Shown here piece after piece: positions 31,374 through 40,052 of a stretch of DNA of 64,000 nt. This DNA comes from Salipiger abyssi (GTDB lineage: Bacteria; Pseudomonadota; Alphaproteobacteria; Rhodobacterales; Rhodobacteraceae): positions 3,852,501-3,916,500 of the forward strand of contig NZ_CP015093.1 of assembly GCF_001975705.1 (NCBI RefSeq), written 5' to 3'. The notes under the pieces were generated by a model. It did not search any database and had not been told where the DNA came from. It saw only the letters and a program-made list of their open reading frames with translations. The translations under genes and the position numbers were made by a program. Every line of letters begins with the position of its first letter. Positions within the stretch are counted from its first letter, which is position 1.

Positions 31374-32381
31374 ATGACCGTCACCGTCGGAATCAACGGT
31401 TTCGGCCGGATCGGCCGCTGCACCCTGGCGCATATCGCGGAAAGCGCGCGCAACGATGTGCAGGTCGTCCGGATCAACGCCACCGGCCCGATCGAGACGG
31501 CAGCCCACCTGATGCGCTACGACAGCATCCACGGGCGCTTTGCGGGCGAGGTCAAGGTGGTCAATGGCAACGCGCTCGATCTCGGTCGCGGCCCCATCGA
31601 CGTGATGTCGACCTATGACACCTCCGAGCTCGACTGGTCGGGCTGCGACGTGGTGCTGGAATGCACCGGCAAGTTCAACGACGGCGACAAGGCGGTGCAG
31701 CACATCCATCAGGGCGCCAAATCCGTGCTGATCTCCGCCCCGGCCAAGAACGTGCAGAAGACCATCGTCTATGGCGTCAACCACCGCGAACTGGTTCAGG
31801 GCGACGTGATGATCTCGAACGGCTCCTGCACCACCAATGGCCTCGCGCCGCTGGCCAAGGTGCTCGACGAGGCCATCGGCATCGAGAGCGGCGTGATGAC
31901 CACGATCCACTCCTATACCGGCGACCAGCCGACGCTGGACCGCCGCCACAACGACCTCTACCGCGCCCGCGCCGCCGCCATGGCAATGATCCCCACCTCC
32001 ACCGGTGCCGCCAAGGCGCTTGGCGAGGTTCTCCCGAATCTGAAGGGAAAACTGGACGGATCGGCCATCCGCGTGCCCACGCCGAACGTTTCTGCTGTTG
32101 ACCTTACCTTCCAGGCGTCCAAAGATGTCACTGTCGAAGATGTGAACGAAGTCGTGCGCGAGGCTGCGGCGGGCCGCATGGGCATGGTGCTCAGCTACGA
32201 TCCGGAACCCAAGGTCTCGGTCGATTTCAACCACACTACGGCAAGTTCGATTTTTGCGCCCGACCAGACCAAGGTGGTCGGCAAGCGCACCGTCCGTGTC
32301 CTGGCATGGTACGACAATGAGTGGGGCTTTTCTGCCCGTATGGCCGATGTGGCCGCGGCCATGGGTCGCCTGCATCACTGA
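31374..32381 (+). CDS. Glyceraldehyde-3-phosphate dehydrogenase, GapB-like
   Basis: Interconverts glyceraldehyde 3-phosphate and 1,3-bisphosphoglycerate (335 aa). The Rossmann start GINGFGRIGR, catalytic C152 in NGSCTTNG, HSYTGDQ and the C-terminal WYDNEWGFS are intact. Two positions are unusual. The residue after Asn in VRINATGP is Ala36, where NAD-specific enzymes carry Asp. The second cysteine of the usual SCTTNC motif is Gly156. The Asp-to-Ala change is known from NADP-using GapB enzymes, so NADP or dual use and a gluconeogenic role are plausible. A promoter with GTTAGCGC motifs precedes it and a terminator follows. Confidence 0.93.
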   Translation: MTVTVGINGFGRIGRCTLAHIAESARNDVQVVRINATGPIETAAHLMRYDSIHGRFAGEVKVVNGNALDLGRGPIDVMSTYDTSELDWSGCDVVLECTGKFNDGDKAVQHIHQGAKSVLISAPAKNVQKTIVYGVNHRELVQGDVMISNGSCTTNGLAPLAKVLDEAIGIESGVMTTIHSYTGDQPTLDRRHNDLYRARAAAMAMIPTSTGAAKALGEVLPNLKGKLDGSAIRVPTPNVSAVDLTFQASKDVTVEDVNEVVREAAAGRMGMVLSYDPEPKVSVDFNHTTASSIFAPDQTKVVGKRTVRVLAWYDNEWGFSARMADVAAAMGRLHH

Positions 32382-32412
32382 CCCGCACGGGTCCGGGCCT
32401 TGTCCCACCCTG

Positions 32413-32445
32413 AGAGGCGGCGGAGGGGAGACCGCCGCCTCTTTT
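32413..32445 (+). terminator. Rho-independent terminator after gapA
   Basis: An 11-bp stem (AGAGGCGGCGG at 32413-32423, CCGCCGCCTCT at 32432-32442) with an eight-base loop ends in a T-run (32442-32445, then a second TTTT). It lies 32 bases after the gapA stop and just after the converging FMN reductase gene. Confidence 0.9.
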
Positions 32446-32467
32446 ACGTTTTACCGACCTTTGCGGT

Positions 32468-33016
32468 TTACGACAGCTTGTCGATCCAGGCGTCGAAACT
32501 GGCCATGAAGTTGCTCAGAAACGCCTTGGTGTCCGCATTGGTCAGATTTCCGCTGTCGTCGAAGAGTTCTGCCAGCCTGCCGATATAGGCCTCGGGCTGC
32601 TGCATCGGCGCGGCGTTCAGGAACACCAGCGACTGGCGCAGATGGTGGTTGGCACCAAAGCCGCCGATACCGCTTGGCGAGCCGGTGGCGATGGCCGTGG
32701 GCTTGCCGTCCCAGACACTTTCGCCATAGGGGCGCGAGCCGACGTCGATGGCGTTCTTCAGGCTCGCCGGCACCGAGCGGTTGTATTCCGGCGTCACGAA
32801 GAGCACCGCATCGGCGCGCGACAGCGCATTGCGGAACGCGGTCCATTCTTCCGGCGGGTTTTCGTCGAAATCGGGGTTGTAGAGCGGCAGCGCGCCGGTG
32901 CCCACAAAGGTGAACTCCATCCCCTCGGGCGCGAGCCCGGCAAGCGTCTGCGCGAGTTTGCGGTTGTCCGAGCCCTCACGCAGAGAGCCGACGATGACAG
33001 CGATATGTTTCGACAT
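32468..33016 (-). CDS. NADPH-dependent FMN reductase (flavodoxin-fold)
   Basis: A soluble oxidoreductase of 182 aa in the NADPH-dependent FMN/azoreductase family. The FMN phosphate loop VGSLREGSDNRKLA is at residues 9-22, and the family signature VTPEYNRSVPASLKNAIDVGSRP is in the middle. The reductase likely uses NADPH to reduce FMN, quinones or similar acceptors. Its natural substrate is not evident. GGAGG precedes the start. The gene stands alone, converging on gapA. Confidence 0.88.
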   Translation of the reverse strand: MSKHIAVIVGSLREGSDNRKLAQTLAGLAPEGMEFTFVGTGALPLYNPDFDENPPEEWTAFRNALSRADAVLFVTPEYNRSVPASLKNAIDVGSRPYGESVWDGKPTAIATGSPSGIGGFGANHHLRQSLVFLNAAPMQQPEAYIGRLAELFDDSGNLTNADTKAFLSNFMASFDAWIDKLS

Positions 33017-33166
33017 GGGAACCTCCAGAAATCATTGATCCGAAGGTAACCCCTGCCTGGCGCGCACATAAGACAGATATCCGCACCGGTTCTGTGCGCG
33101 ATTTGACGGAACCGATGTCGCCGCTTTATGTTTCTGTCATGATGCGCGGCAAACGCGAGATGTGGC

Positions 33167-34375
33167 TCAGGCCTTGCGTAGCGCCAGCACCGCGTTCAGC
33201 CCGCCAAAGGCAAAAGCGTTGGACAGCACCACCGAGACCTCCGCCTCGCGCGCCTCGTTCGGCACCACGTCGAGCGCGCATTCCGGGTCGGGCTCTTCAT
33301 AGCCGATGGTGGGCGCGATCACCCCTTCGCGCAGCGCCATGATGCAGGCCAGGAGCTCGACAGCCCCGGTGCCGCCGATGCAGTGCCCGTGCATCGCCTT
33401 GGTCGACGAGATCATCAGCCTGTCGGCCTGCGGCCCCATCGCATCGGCCACCGCCGCGCATTCGGTCTTGTCATTCGCCGCCGTGCCGGTGCCGTGGGCG
33501 TTGATATAGCCCACCTCCTCGCGCGCGATTTTACCGTCGCGTAGCGCGCCGGTGATCGCCCGCGCAGCCCCCTGTTTCGACGGCATGACGATGTCGGAGG
33601 CGTCGGAGGTCATGGCAAAGCCCACCACCTCGGCAAGGATCTCGGCGCCGCGTGCACGGGCATGCTCGTATTCCTCGAACACATAGACGCCCGCGCCCTC
33701 GCCCTGCACCATGCCGTTGCGGTTGGCCGAGAACGGGCGGCAGGCGTCTTTCGACATCACCCGCAGCCCTTCCCAGGCCTTCACCCCGCCGAAACACAGC
33801 ATCGATTCCGAGCCGCCGGTGATCATCACCGAACAGGCGCCAGAGCGCACCATCTGGAAGGCCAGCCCCATCGCGTGGTTCGAGCTGGCACAGGCGGTCG
33901 CCACCGTGAAGGTCGGCCCGCGCAGGTTCATCTCCATACTCACATGCGAGGCGGCGGCATTGTTCATCAGCTTTGGCACGACGAAGGGGTGAACGCGGTT
34001 CTTGCCCTCCTCATAGACCGAGCGGTAATTCTCGTCCTGCGTGGTCAGCCCGCCGCCGGAGGTGCCCAGCACCACGCCCGAGCAATCCGCCAGATCACCG
34101 TGAAAGCTGAGCCCCGATTGCGCGATGGCCTCGCGCGCGGCGATAAGCGCAAACTGGGTGAAGCGGTCGTAAAGCGCCAGTTGCTGGCGGTTGAAGGCCG
34201 CCTCGGGCTCATAGCCCTTGACCTGCCCGCCGATGCGGATGGAGAGCCGCTCCACATCGCGGAATTCCAGCTCGGAGATGCCGCAGCGGCCCTCGCGCAT
34301 CGCCTCCAGCGTCGCCGGCACGTCGCGCCCCAGCGCGTTGACCGTGCCCGCGCCGGTGATGACGACCCGTTTCAC
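33167..34375 (-). CDS. Beta-ketoacyl-ACP synthase (FabF/NodE-like)
   Basis: A condensing enzyme of 402 aa that elongates acyl chains carried on ACP. The catalytic triad is C162 (ATACASSN), H294 (NAHGTGT) and H331 in KAMHGH, where most FabF proteins have KSMTGH. It overlaps the dedicated ACP gene by four bases (ATGA). It sits in line with lpxD, so it probably makes or trims a special acyl chain rather than serving bulk fatty acid synthesis. A NodE-like or lipid A role is inferred from context. Confidence 0.9.
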   Translation of the reverse strand: MKRVVITGAGTVNALGRDVPATLEAMREGRCGISELEFRDVERLSIRIGGQVKGYEPEAAFNRQQLALYDRFTQFALIAAREAIAQSGLSFHGDLADCSGVVLGTSGGGLTTQDENYRSVYEEGKNRVHPFVVPKLMNNAAASHVSMEMNLRGPTFTVATACASSNHAMGLAFQMVRSGACSVMITGGSESMLCFGGVKAWEGLRVMSKDACRPFSANRNGMVQGEGAGVYVFEEYEHARARGAEILAEVVGFAMTSDASDIVMPSKQGAARAITGALRDGKIAREEVGYINAHGTGTAANDKTECAAVADAMGPQADRLMISSTKAMHGHCIGGTGAVELLACIMALREGVIAPTIGYEEPDPECALDVVPNEAREAEVSVVLSNAFAFGGLNAVLALRKA

Positions 34376-34632
34376 TTGGCCTGCTCGGCGATGAGCTTTT
34401 CGATCCCGGCGACGATGGTCGCCACCGACGAGATGTCGAAATCGCTCTGCTCGGGCTCGTTGGCGTTGAACGGCACCGAGATATCAAAGGCTTCCTCGAT
34501 GGCAAAGATGCTCTCCACGAGGCCGAGGCTGTCGATGCCCAGATCCTCCAGCGTGCTGTCCATCGTCACGTCCGATGGTTCCAGAACGGCCTGTTCGGCG
34601 ATAATCGCGATCACCCGGTCCTTCACACTCAT
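34372..34632 (-). CDS. Dedicated acyl carrier protein
   Basis: An 86-aa acyl carrier protein. The phosphopantetheine attachment motif is GIDSLGLVE with S35, inside the usual four-helix acidic fold. It differs from housekeeping AcpP in length and in the segment VPFNANEPEQSDFDISS. It overlaps the ketoacyl synthase downstream and follows lpxD by 38 bases. The pair resembles NodF/NodE or the special ACP systems that supply long hydroxy-acyl chains to lipid A. The acyl chain carried is unknown. Confidence 0.9.
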   Translation of the reverse strand: MSVKDRVIAIIAEQAVLEPSDVTMDSTLEDLGIDSLGLVESIFAIEEAFDISVPFNANEPEQSDFDISSVATIVAGIEKLIAEQAK

Positions 34633-34670
34633 GGCGGCGCTCCCTCTTCGTCGCTCGATGCAGGGTCCGT

Positions 34671-35762
34671 CTACTCATTCCCCGCGAGCTTGGAAACCGC
34701 TTTCTTCAGCTCCGCCACGTCGCGGAAGAGACGCGGCAGACGGCGCAGCCCCTTGTAGCTTTCCACATGGCTGTCCATCTTGGTGGCCGGGTAGCCGAGC
34801 ATCGCCCGCCCCGCCGGCACATTGGCCATCAGCATGGTGCCGGCGCCGGTGATGACGTTGTCGCCGACAAAGATATTGTCGACCACGCCGGTCTGCCCGC
34901 CCAGCACCACGTTGTTGCCGAGCCGGGTCGAGCCCGCGATGCCCACCTGGCCGCAGAGCAGGCAGTTTTCGCCCACCACCACGTTGTGGCCGACCTGCAC
35001 GAGATTGTCGATCTTGGTGCCGTTGCCGACCCTCGTGTCGCGCACGGTGCCGCGGTCGATACAGGCATTGGCGCCGATCTCGACGTCGTCACCCACGGTG
35101 ATGCCGCCCAGCGAATGGATGCGCGCCCAGACCTGCGCCTGCGCGTCGCCTTCCTTGCCCAGCGTCTCGCGCACCTTCTCGACGCCGGAGGGCTCGGGCG
35201 TGACAAAGGAGAACCCGTCGCCGCCCAGCACCGCGCCCGGCTGCGCGATGAAGCGCGCGCCGATGGTGACGCGGGCGCCGATGGTGACGCCGGAATGCAG
35301 CAGCGCGCCCTCGCCCAGCACGCTGTCCCAGCCGACATGGCATTGCGGCCCGATCACCGAGCCCGCGCCGATCCGCGCCCCGGCGCCGATCACCGTGAAG
35401 GGGCCGACCGAGACACCCTCGCCCAGCTCGGCGGAGGGGTCGATCACGGCGGAGGGGTGGATGCCCGCCGCATAGCCGGCGCCGGGATCCATCATCGCCG
35501 AGAGGCCGGAAAGCGCGTGCCGGGGGCGCTTGGCGAGAATCGCGGCGCGCAGCCCGTAGCTCTGCCAGTCGGCGCCATCCCAGAGCATGGCGGCGTGCGC
35601 CTGGCCCTGCCCGATCTGCGCGGCGAAATCCGGTTTCATCGCCAGTGCCAGCTGCTCCGGCGCGGCCATGGCGGGCTCGGCCACGCCGCTCACACGAAGA
35701 TCGGTTTCGCCCTGCGCCTCCAGCCCGAGCGCTGCGGCGATGTCTGCGATGCTGTGCGACAT
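34671..35762 (-). CDS. lpxD: UDP-3-O-acylglucosamine N-acyltransferase LpxD
   Basis: Adds the second hydroxy-acyl chain in lipid A synthesis, using acyl-ACP (363 aa). An N-terminal uridine-binding domain (SHSIADIAAALGLEAQG) is followed by the left-handed beta-helix made of hexapeptide repeats, and a short C-terminal helical part. The catalytic His lies in the segment LVQVGHNVVVGENCLL. A loop of about 35 residues near 190-225 interrupts the repeats. It lies 30 bases after the L,D-transpeptidase gene and 38 before an ACP gene. The other lpx genes are not in this window. Confidence 0.93.
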   Translation of the reverse strand: MSHSIADIAAALGLEAQGETDLRVSGVAEPAMAAPEQLALAMKPDFAAQIGQGQAHAAMLWDGADWQSYGLRAAILAKRPRHALSGLSAMMDPGAGYAAGIHPSAVIDPSAELGEGVSVGPFTVIGAGARIGAGSVIGPQCHVGWDSVLGEGALLHSGVTIGARVTIGARFIAQPGAVLGGDGFSFVTPEPSGVEKVRETLGKEGDAQAQVWARIHSLGGITVGDDVEIGANACIDRGTVRDTRVGNGTKIDNLVQVGHNVVVGENCLLCGQVGIAGSTRLGNNVVLGGQTGVVDNIFVGDNVITGAGTMLMANVPAGRAMLGYPATKMDSHVESYKGLRRLPRLFRDVAELKKAVSKLAGNE

Positions 35763-35792
35763 GAAAGCCTCCGGGATCGTTCCCGGTTGGAC

Positions 35793-37427
35793 TTAACTCT
35801 GCGGAGCCGCCAGCGCCACCCCTGCGGCAGAAAGCGCATTCCAGAGCTTGGCGTCGCGCCCATACATGTCGTCGCGGTAATTCACCTTGCCCTTCGCCTG
35901 GGTAAAGGCGGTGCGGTAGATCAGATGCACCGGCACCGGATCGTCGAGATTCACCCGGCTTTCGCTGCCGGTGCGCAGGCGCGCCTGGAAAAAGCCAACC
36001 GGATCGTCGGTCTGCCGCGCCAGCAGCGCATAGGCGAAATCCTTCGGATCGCCGAGCCGGACACAGCCATGCGAATAGGTCCGCCGCGTGTGATCGAACA
36101 GACTTTTCGACGGCGTATCATGCAGATAGATGTTGTACTTGTTGGGGAACATGAACTTCACCTGCCCCAGCGCATTACGCGGCCCCGGCGGCTGGCGCAT
36201 GGCAAAGGGGAAGCTCGCGGCGGTGTATTGCGAAAAGCCCCGACCGCGATTGACCCGCCGGCCGCGGCTGTCGGTGATCTCCAGATGCCCCACCGCGCCG
36301 GGGTTGCGGCGCAGCAGCGGCAGGTATTCGTTCACGATGATCGAGCGCGGCACATACCAGGACGGGTTGATCACCATGAACTCCATCACGTCGGAAAACT
36401 CCGGCGTGCGCCGGTCGGGATCCTGATGGCCGATCACCGAGCGGGTCTCGAAGCTGACCTTGCCGTCGTCGATGATGCGGGCGTGGAAATCGGTGAGATT
36501 GACGAGGATGTGCCGTTTCCCCAGCCCGTCAGGCAGGTTCATCCAGCGCTCGCGCTCCATCGCCACGATGACCGATTTCAGCCGCTCCTCGGGGCCGATA
36601 TTGATGCTCGACAGGGTCGAGGCACCGGCGACGCCGTCGGTTTCGAGCCCGTGATCCTCCTGAAAGGCCGTCACCGCCGCGCGCAGCGGCTCGTCATAGC
36701 TGGCCGAGAGCGACGGCGCCAGATAGCCCATCGCCACCAGCCGGTCACGCAGCGCCACGACAGGCGCGCCGCTCTGCCCCGGCTCGAGCTTACCCGTGCG
36801 GATCGCCGGGCCCCAGCCACCATGGGCAATGCTGTGTTCAAGCATCAGCTTTTCGCGCATCAGCCGGGCATATTCCGGGCTCTGCGGCGCCAGTCCGCGC
36901 AGCACCGCGCGCGGCTCTTCGCTGGCCAGACGCTCCAGCAGCAGTTGCGAAGACAGCCTTTGCGGCGCGCGCTTGATGCCGGAATCGACGCGGCGCCCAT
37001 CGAGAAGGCCGCCGTTCAGATCGTGTGCGAATTGCAGATAAGCGCGGCTCAGCGCCACCTCGGCCAGGCCGCGTGCGCGGTCGCCGCGCACCGTGCGCAG
37101 CTCTGTCATAAGCCCGTCCACATCGTAGCGTTGTACCGGAAGCCCGTGCAGATCCGCCTGCGACAGCGCCTCGATCAGCGCGGCGCGGCGCTCGGTCGCT
37201 TTGGCATCGGCAGAGGTCCAGAGCGGCTCGAATCCCCGCGCCCGGTAGAAGGCCGCGAGCCCCTCGTCTTCGGAAAGCGACTCCGCCACCGCCTGTTTGT
37301 AAGCCGTCAGCGCCAGTGTCTGCGCAGACGCGCCACCGGGCACCGCCGCCGTCATCCAGCCAGCGGCAAGCGCCACTGCCAACCCGGCCTTGATCCCCGT
37401 TGCGAACTGCCTGCGCGAATTTGTCAT
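35793..37427 (-). CDS. L,D-transpeptidase (YcbB/LdtD-like)
   Basis: A periplasmic enzyme (544 aa) that makes 3-3 peptidoglycan cross-links or attaches proteins to peptidoglycan. The start at 37427 gives a signal peptide (MTNSRRQFATGIKAGLAVAL, then cleavage near ASA-QT). The order is an N-terminal scaffold domain, a peptidoglycan-binding repeat (VVALRDRLVAMGYLAPSLS, about 225-275), then the YkuD catalytic domain with SHGCVRLGD and nucleophile C455. The layout matches YcbB. It is divergent from a DUF882 protein, as in enterobacterial ycbB-ycbK, and lies 30 bases before lpxD. Confidence 0.92.
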   Translation of the reverse strand: MTNSRRQFATGIKAGLAVALAAGWMTAAVPGGASAQTLALTAYKQAVAESLSEDEGLAAFYRARGFEPLWTSADAKATERRAALIEALSQADLHGLPVQRYDVDGLMTELRTVRGDRARGLAEVALSRAYLQFAHDLNGGLLDGRRVDSGIKRAPQRLSSQLLLERLASEEPRAVLRGLAPQSPEYARLMREKLMLEHSIAHGGWGPAIRTGKLEPGQSGAPVVALRDRLVAMGYLAPSLSASYDEPLRAAVTAFQEDHGLETDGVAGASTLSSINIGPEERLKSVIVAMERERWMNLPDGLGKRHILVNLTDFHARIIDDGKVSFETRSVIGHQDPDRRTPEFSDVMEFMVINPSWYVPRSIIVNEYLPLLRRNPGAVGHLEITDSRGRRVNRGRGFSQYTAASFPFAMRQPPGPRNALGQVKFMFPNKYNIYLHDTPSKSLFDHTRRTYSHGCVRLGDPKDFAYALLARQTDDPVGFFQARLRTGSESRVNLDDPVPVHLIYRTAFTQAKGKVNYRDDMYGRDAKLWNALSAAGVALAAPQS

Positions 37428-37759
37428 ATCTAACCCCGAAATAACGCTTTGAAGAGCCAAACTATTCTTGTTCGTCAAATGCCTAGACTGTCTACTCACT
37501 TTTCCGCCAAATGCCAAGTTTCCCGCCTTGCGCGGCGACACTGCATCGCCCCCGAAAGCTCGGCGCAAACGCGCCACAGGTCTGCGGAGATTTGCGCAGG
37601 AATTCGCCGAAACCTCTTGATAGTTACGATTCGTCCTAAAAGCGACTTTCAGCACGATTCGAATTGTGGCATATACTACGTGCATCTGGGGATAGATGGC
37701 AGGGTCGCCCAACGAGGCGACACAACAGGTACAGCGACTAACGGGACAGGCGCTTTCAT
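37428..37759. promoter_or_regulatory. Divergent intergenic region, ldt / DUF882
   Basis: The region of 332 bases between two divergent genes contains no gene I can support. It is more AT-rich than its surroundings and must hold both promoters. TATACT (37672-37677) is a good -10 candidate for the DUF882 gene, with no clear -35. Confidence 0.5.
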
Positions 37760-38329
37760 ATGACCGAACAAACTGCAGGCGGCCTCACGCGCCGCGGCCT
37801 TCTTGGCGCATTCGCAGCCACACTCGTCACAGCAGCTCCGACTTACGGCCACGCGGCAGGGTTCCTGCGCGGCGCCGGCGATATCCGACGGATCAAGATG
37901 TATTCCGCCCGCACCGGCGAGAAAATCGACATGATCTATTGGATCGAGGGCGAGTATATTCGCGAATGTCTCAAGGAAATCAATTACTTCATGCGCGACT
38001 GGCGGACTGACGATATCAAGAATATCGACGCCCGCACCGTCGACATCATGACCGCCGCGCACAACCTCATGGACTGCTCCGAGCCCTATATGCTGATCTC
38101 GGGCTATCGTTCGCCCAAGACCAACGCCATGCTGCGCGCGCGCAGCTCCGGCGTCGCCAAGAACTCCCGCCACCTGCGCGGTGAGGCGGCGGATCTGCAT
38201 CTCAACTCGCGCTCCGTCAACCAGATGGCCCGGGCCGCACAAGCTTGTCGCGCCGGTGGCGTCGGGCGCTACACCAGCTCGAGCTTCGTTCACATGGATT
38301 GCGGGCCGGTTCGCAGCTGGGGAAGCTAA
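37760..38329 (+). CDS. DUF882 family peptidoglycan peptidase (YcbK/MepK-like)
   Basis: An exported protein of 189 aa in the M15-like DUF882 family. A twin-arginine-type signal (LTRRGLLGAFAATLVTAA) covers about the first 32 residues. The metal-binding pattern is present: GYRSPKTN, SRHLRGEAADLH (His and Asp ligands) and FVHMDCG (His ligand). Enterobacterial YcbK (MepK) cleaves 3-3 cross-links, and the divergent neighbour here is an L,D-transpeptidase that would make them. That pairing supports a shared role in cell-wall remodelling. Confidence 0.88.
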   Translation: MTEQTAGGLTRRGLLGAFAATLVTAAPTYGHAAGFLRGAGDIRRIKMYSARTGEKIDMIYWIEGEYIRECLKEINYFMRDWRTDDIKNIDARTVDIMTAAHNLMDCSEPYMLISGYRSPKTNAMLRARSSGVAKNSRHLRGEAADLHLNSRSVNQMARAAQACRAGGVGRYTSSSFVHMDCGPVRSWGS

Positions 38330-38368
38330 AATCCGGCCTTCTCTTTCCATGACAGTATAACGTCCCGA

Positions 38369-38401
38369 AAGGCGTCCGGTTCCGGGCGCCTTAATTTTTT
38401 T
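38369..38401 (+). terminator. Rho-independent terminator after the DUF882 gene
   Basis: AAGGCGTCCGG pairs with CCGGGCGCCTT (one G-T pair) in a tight hairpin from 38369 to 38392. It is followed by AA and seven T. It may also serve the converging GNAT gene. Confidence 0.88.
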
Positions 38402-38467
38402 CTACATTTTTTCGAAAAGAGCCGCGGACCGGTCCGGGCGGCGGCGCAAATGCCCGCCGCCCCGCAA

Positions 38468-39040
38468 TCAGCCCATGCGGCGCAGATAGGTCCAGGTCGG
38501 CACCTTGGCGTTGCGCGCCACCGAAAACGCCTCGGCATCGCCGATATATTCGAAGCCGCAATTGGTCAGTACCCGCGCCGAGGCCGGGTTGTCCTGGAAC
38601 ACACTCGCGAACAGGGTCGCCGAGCCATAGGGATTGGCCTCGACCAGCGCGCGCAGCGCCTCCGAGGCAAGCCCGGTGTTCCAGTATGGCGGCGCGACCC
38701 AGTAGCCGATTTCGCTCTGGTTGCGATCCATCCGTTCCAGCGAGATCACCCCCATCACCTCTGCCCCGTCATGCGCCGAGGCATCCATGACCCAGACCTC
38801 TTCGCTGCGCTTGGGGTCGGCGGCGCGGGCAATATAGGCCTCGGTCGCGCCGGGCGGCAGCGGATGTGGGATGGAAGTGGTCATATGCGCCACGCGCACA
38901 TCGCCGCTGTAATGCTCCAGCAGCCCGGCATCGGAGCGGCGCAGCGGCCGCAGCGAGAACCGCTCGGTGACGATCACCGGCGGCGGTGCAGAGGGTTCCG
39001 GCGCGGCGGCCGGCGGTTGCTTCATCTGGTCGAGAATCAT
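38468..39040 (-). CDS. GNAT-family N-acetyltransferase (RimJ/RimL-like)
   Basis: An acetyltransferase of 190 aa. The second of two close ATGs (39040) is chosen because AGGAG lies seven bases upstream of it and only one base upstream of the first. A Pro-rich N-terminal leader (PPAAAPEPSAPPP) precedes TERFSLRPLRRSDAGLL, the typical RimJ-like start. The acetyl-CoA site includes IGYWVAPPYWNTGLASEAL and DNPASARVLTNCGFEYIG. The substrate is probably a protein N-terminus or amino group. It lies downstream of rpmA. Confidence 0.86.
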   Translation of the reverse strand: MILDQMKQPPAAAPEPSAPPPVIVTERFSLRPLRRSDAGLLEHYSGDVRVAHMTTSIPHPLPPGATEAYIARAADPKRSEEVWVMDASAHDGAEVMGVISLERMDRNQSEIGYWVAPPYWNTGLASEALRALVEANPYGSATLFASVFQDNPASARVLTNCGFEYIGDAEAFSVARNAKVPTWTYLRRMG

Positions 39041-39155
39041 GTGCATGCTCCTCTAATGCACTTGCTCGGATGGATCGGCGCCACTCCCCCTGAAACGCCG
39101 AAGGGGACCGGCTTGTCAGCCGATCCCCCCATGTTTCGCGTATCGCGAGATCGGC

Positions 39156-39425
39156 TTATTCGGCAGCCTCCGCCGCCGGAAGCACGGATACGAAGGTGCG
39201 GCCCTTGAGGCCCTTGTGGAAGGTCACGGCACCGGTATCGGTTGCAAAGATCGTGTGATCCTTGCCCATGCCCACGCCTTCGCCCGGCCAGAACTTGGTG
39301 CCGCGCTGACGGATGATGATGTTGCCCGGGATGGCGGCCTGGCCACCGTAGAGCTTCACGCCAAGACGGCGACCGGCGGAGTCGCGGCCGTTACGGGACG
39401 AACCGCCTGCTTTTTTATGTGCCAT
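39156..39425 (-). CDS. rpmA: 50S ribosomal protein L27
   Basis: The 89-aa large-subunit protein near the peptidyl-transferase centre. It begins [20 protein letters not shown], the near-universal L27 N-terminus, with no extra cleaved leader. AAAGGAGACTGACCC precedes the ATG. It follows rplU by 18 bases in the usual rplU-rpmA operon. Confidence 0.97.
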   Translation of the reverse strand: MAHKKAGGSSRNGRDSAGRRLGVKLYGGQAAIPGNIIIRQRGTKFWPGEGVGMGKDHTIFATDTGAVTFHKGLKGRTFVSVLPAAEAAE

Positions 39426-39443
39426 GGGTCAGTCTCCTTTGTC

Positions 39444-40052
39444 TCAGTTACCGGCCAGGTCTTTGGCCTGGTCGATCCAGCCTTCGCGCTCGATACGGCC
39501 CTTGAAGGACAGTTTCTCGTCCATCTCGGCAATATCGGCTTCGGTCCAGGCGGCGATCTGCGCAAAGCTGGTCACACCGGCCTCGTGCAGTTTCTTCTCG
39601 AGCGCCGGGCCCACGCCCGACAGTTTCTTGAGATCGTCGGCGCCGGCAGCGGCGGCCTTGGCTTTCGCCTTCGGAGCAGCGGCGGCGGCGGGAACGGAGC
39701 CCGCGCCGGCGGCGGCCTTGACGCCGGTGGCGTCGGCGCCCGAGGCGAGGATCTCGGTCACGCGCAGCAGGGTCAGTTGCTGACGGTGGCCCCTGGTGCG
39801 CTGCGAACTGTGCTTGCGGCGACGCTTGACGAAGTTGATGACCTTGTCACCCTTGATCTGGTCGATCACCTCGGCCTGCACGGCGGCACCTGCCACCAGC
39901 GGCGCCCCCACGGTGACGCTGTCGCCACCGAGCATGAGGATCTCGTTGAACTGAACGGTTTCACCCGCATCTGCGGCCAGCTTCTCCACGCGGAGCGTAT
40001 CGCCCGCCTGAACCTTGTACTGCTTGCCGCCGGTTTTCATCACCGCGAACAT
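39444..40052 (-). CDS. rplU: 50S ribosomal protein L21 with C-terminal helix-hairpin-helix extension
   Basis: Residues 1-104 are a normal L21 ([37 protein letters not shown]). An Ala/Lys-rich linker (about 105-138) then leads to a helix-hairpin-helix-like domain (about 139-202, core [14 protein letters not shown]). The total of 202 aa is about twice the usual L21 length. The start at 40052 has GAAGGAAGACGC upstream; the frame is open further 5' but without homology. It heads rplU-rpmA. Extended L21 proteins occur in Rhodobacterales as far as I recall. What the added domain binds is not known to me. Confidence 0.95.
   Translation of the reverse strand: MFAVMKTGGKQYKVQAGDTLRVEKLAADAGETVQFNEILMLGGDSVTVGAPLVAGAAVQAEVIDQIKGDKVINFVKRRRKHSSQRTRGHRQQLTLLRVTEILASGADATGVKAAAGAGSVPAAAAAPKAKAKAAAAGADDLKKLSGVGPALEKKLHEAGVTSFAQIAAWTEADIAEMDEKLSFKGRIEREGWIDQAKDLAGN

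Noticed and set aside
34767..37433. Plus-strand open frame of 888 codons
   Set aside because: Antisense to lpxD and the L,D-transpeptidase, with biased composition (Arg, His, Gln) and no family signature.
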